From Galbibacter pacificus (GTDB taxonomy: Bacteria; Bacteroidota; Bacteroidia; Flavobacteriales; Flavobacteriaceae), in assembly GCF_029603165.1 (NCBI RefSeq), contig NZ_JAQSVC010000004.1, positions 124,001-188,000 of the forward strand: 64,000 bases of DNA, written 5' to 3'. The position numbers and the translations under genes were made by a program. This document shows positions 63,416-64,000 of the stretch, piece by piece. Numbering within the stretch: the first letter of the stretch is position 1; each line of letters opens with the position of its first letter. The notes under the pieces are model-generated. The model was not told the origin of the DNA, did not search any database, and saw only the letters and a program-made list of their open reading frames with translations.

Positions 63416-64000
63416 GATATTAGCGCTATTGGCAGCTTTTGGTGCCAGCCTGATTTACGGAATAAACCATACTGTTGCCAAAGATGTAATGCCCACGTTT
63501 ATACAGCCTTTCGGGTTTATTTTATTGCGGGTTTCCGGTGCGGCCATTTTATTTTGGATAATAAGCATATGGGGACCAAAAGAAAAAATTGACAAGAAGG
63601 ATTGGCCACGGCTTGCATGCTGTGCCGTTTTCGGGATGGTCATCAATATGTTGATGTTCTTTAAAGGACTAAGTCTTTCAACACCCATAAACAGTGCCGT
63701 TATTGTTACGCTTACACCAATAATTGTTTTTATATTATCTGCAATTATCATTAAAGAAAGGGTAACCTTTATTAGAACATTTGGCATTTTGTTGGGCTTT
63801 GCCGGTGCTCTGGGACTTGTCCTGTTTGGCGAAAACGTGGAACAAGGAGCCCCAAACATAGCATTGGGCAATATTTTGTTTATGATTAATGCTACTTCTT
63901 ACGGAATTTATCTGGTACTGGTTAAGCCATTAACCGCAAAATACCATGCTTTTACCATTATGAGATGGCTTTTTACCATTGGAATTATCATCAACATCCC
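63405..64000 (+). CDS. EamA/DMT family transporter (3' end outside window)
   Basis: The frame starts at ATG 63405, inside the end of the arsC-like gene, and stays open to the window edge (about 198 residues). It reads MNNRILALLAAFGASLIYGINH and continues as alternating helices with FGFILLRVSGAAILFW, CAVFGMVINMLMFFKGLSLS, NSAVIVTLTPIIVFILSAII and FGILLGFAGALGLVLFG, the repeated EamA pattern. It should be a ten-helix metabolite exporter; the substrate is unknown. Confidence 0.9.
   Translation, partial: MNNRILALLAAFGASLIYGINHTVAKDVMPTFIQPFGFILLRVSGAAILFWIISIWGPKEKIDKKDWPRLACCAVFGMVINMLMFFKGLSLSTPINSAVIVTLTPIIVFILSAIIIKERVTFIRTFGILLGFAGALGLVLFGENVEQGAPNIALGNILFMINATSYGIYLVLVKPLTAKYHAFTIMRWLFTIGIIINI

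Noticed and set aside
63455-63871. 138-codon minus-strand frame near the right edge
   Set aside because: Antisense to the clear EamA transporter frame that runs from 63405 to the window end.
1-64000. CRISPR array, insertion sequence, prophage or integron
   Set aside because: No regularly spaced repeats, transposase, integrase or phage structural gene was found in any frame.

Overview
The window comes from a low-GC member of the Bacteroidota, almost certainly the family Flavobacteriaceae. The evidence is the gene content (a paired ExbB/ExbD cluster, SbsA-type Ig-like lipoprotein, TraR/DksA-like protein between ileS and lspA, CarboxypepD_reg TonB-dependent receptors, lamin-tail and EEP remnants), the abundance of AT-rich intergenic DNA, and many promoters with the Bacteroidota -7 element TAnnTTTG. 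It looks like chromosomal core genome. I see no insertion sequence, phage, CRISPR array or rRNA operon. The only RNA gene I can support is one tRNA-Ser(GGA).

Layout. 1-6.4 kb: end of asnS, rpoN with a small PAP2-like membrane protein, an outer-membrane barrel protein, and the exbB / unknown / exbD / exbD cluster. 6.2-9.8 kb: tRNA-Ser, L-asparaginase, an acyltransferase, TatD nuclease and a small retropepsin-like protease. 9.9-13.1 kb: a TPR histidine kinase and NarL-type regulator, followed by two unannotated tiny membrane peptides. 13.1-17.3 kb: sucA-odhB of 2-oxoglutarate dehydrogenase. 17.3-22.4 kb: barrel protein, ruvC, a TonB_C lipoprotein, and a BlaI-controlled locus encoding a lipoprotein and an M56 peptidase fused to a TonB C-terminal domain. 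22.4-32 kb: a TonB-dependent receptor, glyS, a coiled-coil protein, a broken comF, an Ig-like lipoprotein, a nitrilase-family amidohydrolase, and two decayed genes (lamin-tail protein and EEP-family nuclease/phosphatase).

32-42.7 kb: a large TonB-dependent receptor, then a packed operon (DUF3108, tryptophan 2,3-dioxygenase family, M23 peptidase, pgi), a 30-residue Cys/His-rich peptide candidate, and the tyrosine-degradation pair hppD and hmgA. 42.7-54 kb: patatin/BamA-like surface protein, uvrC, a CheY-like regulator with 5-formyl-THF cyclo-ligase, lspA, a head-GIN-like protein, traR/dksA-like gene, ileS and recO. 54-59 kb: a four-gene operon of DUF2975 protein, small XRE regulator, ABC ATPase and an ABC permease fused to an M1 aminopeptidase. 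59-64 kb: gdhA, a cystathionine gamma-synthase family gene, a DUF3298-like lipoprotein, DinB, an ArsC-like protein and the start of an EamA transporter.

The observations most worth following are: the BlaI / M56-TonB_C / lipoprotein locus with three operator palindromes and a segment shared between two of its proteins; three tiny peptides, two of which share an identical 14-base leader at identical distance from the start codon; promoters placed so that the mRNA should begin at the ATG; the XRE/DUF2975 operon feeding an ABC permease-aminopeptidase fusion; and the three pseudogenes (comF, lamin-tail, EEP), which show gene loss in progress.
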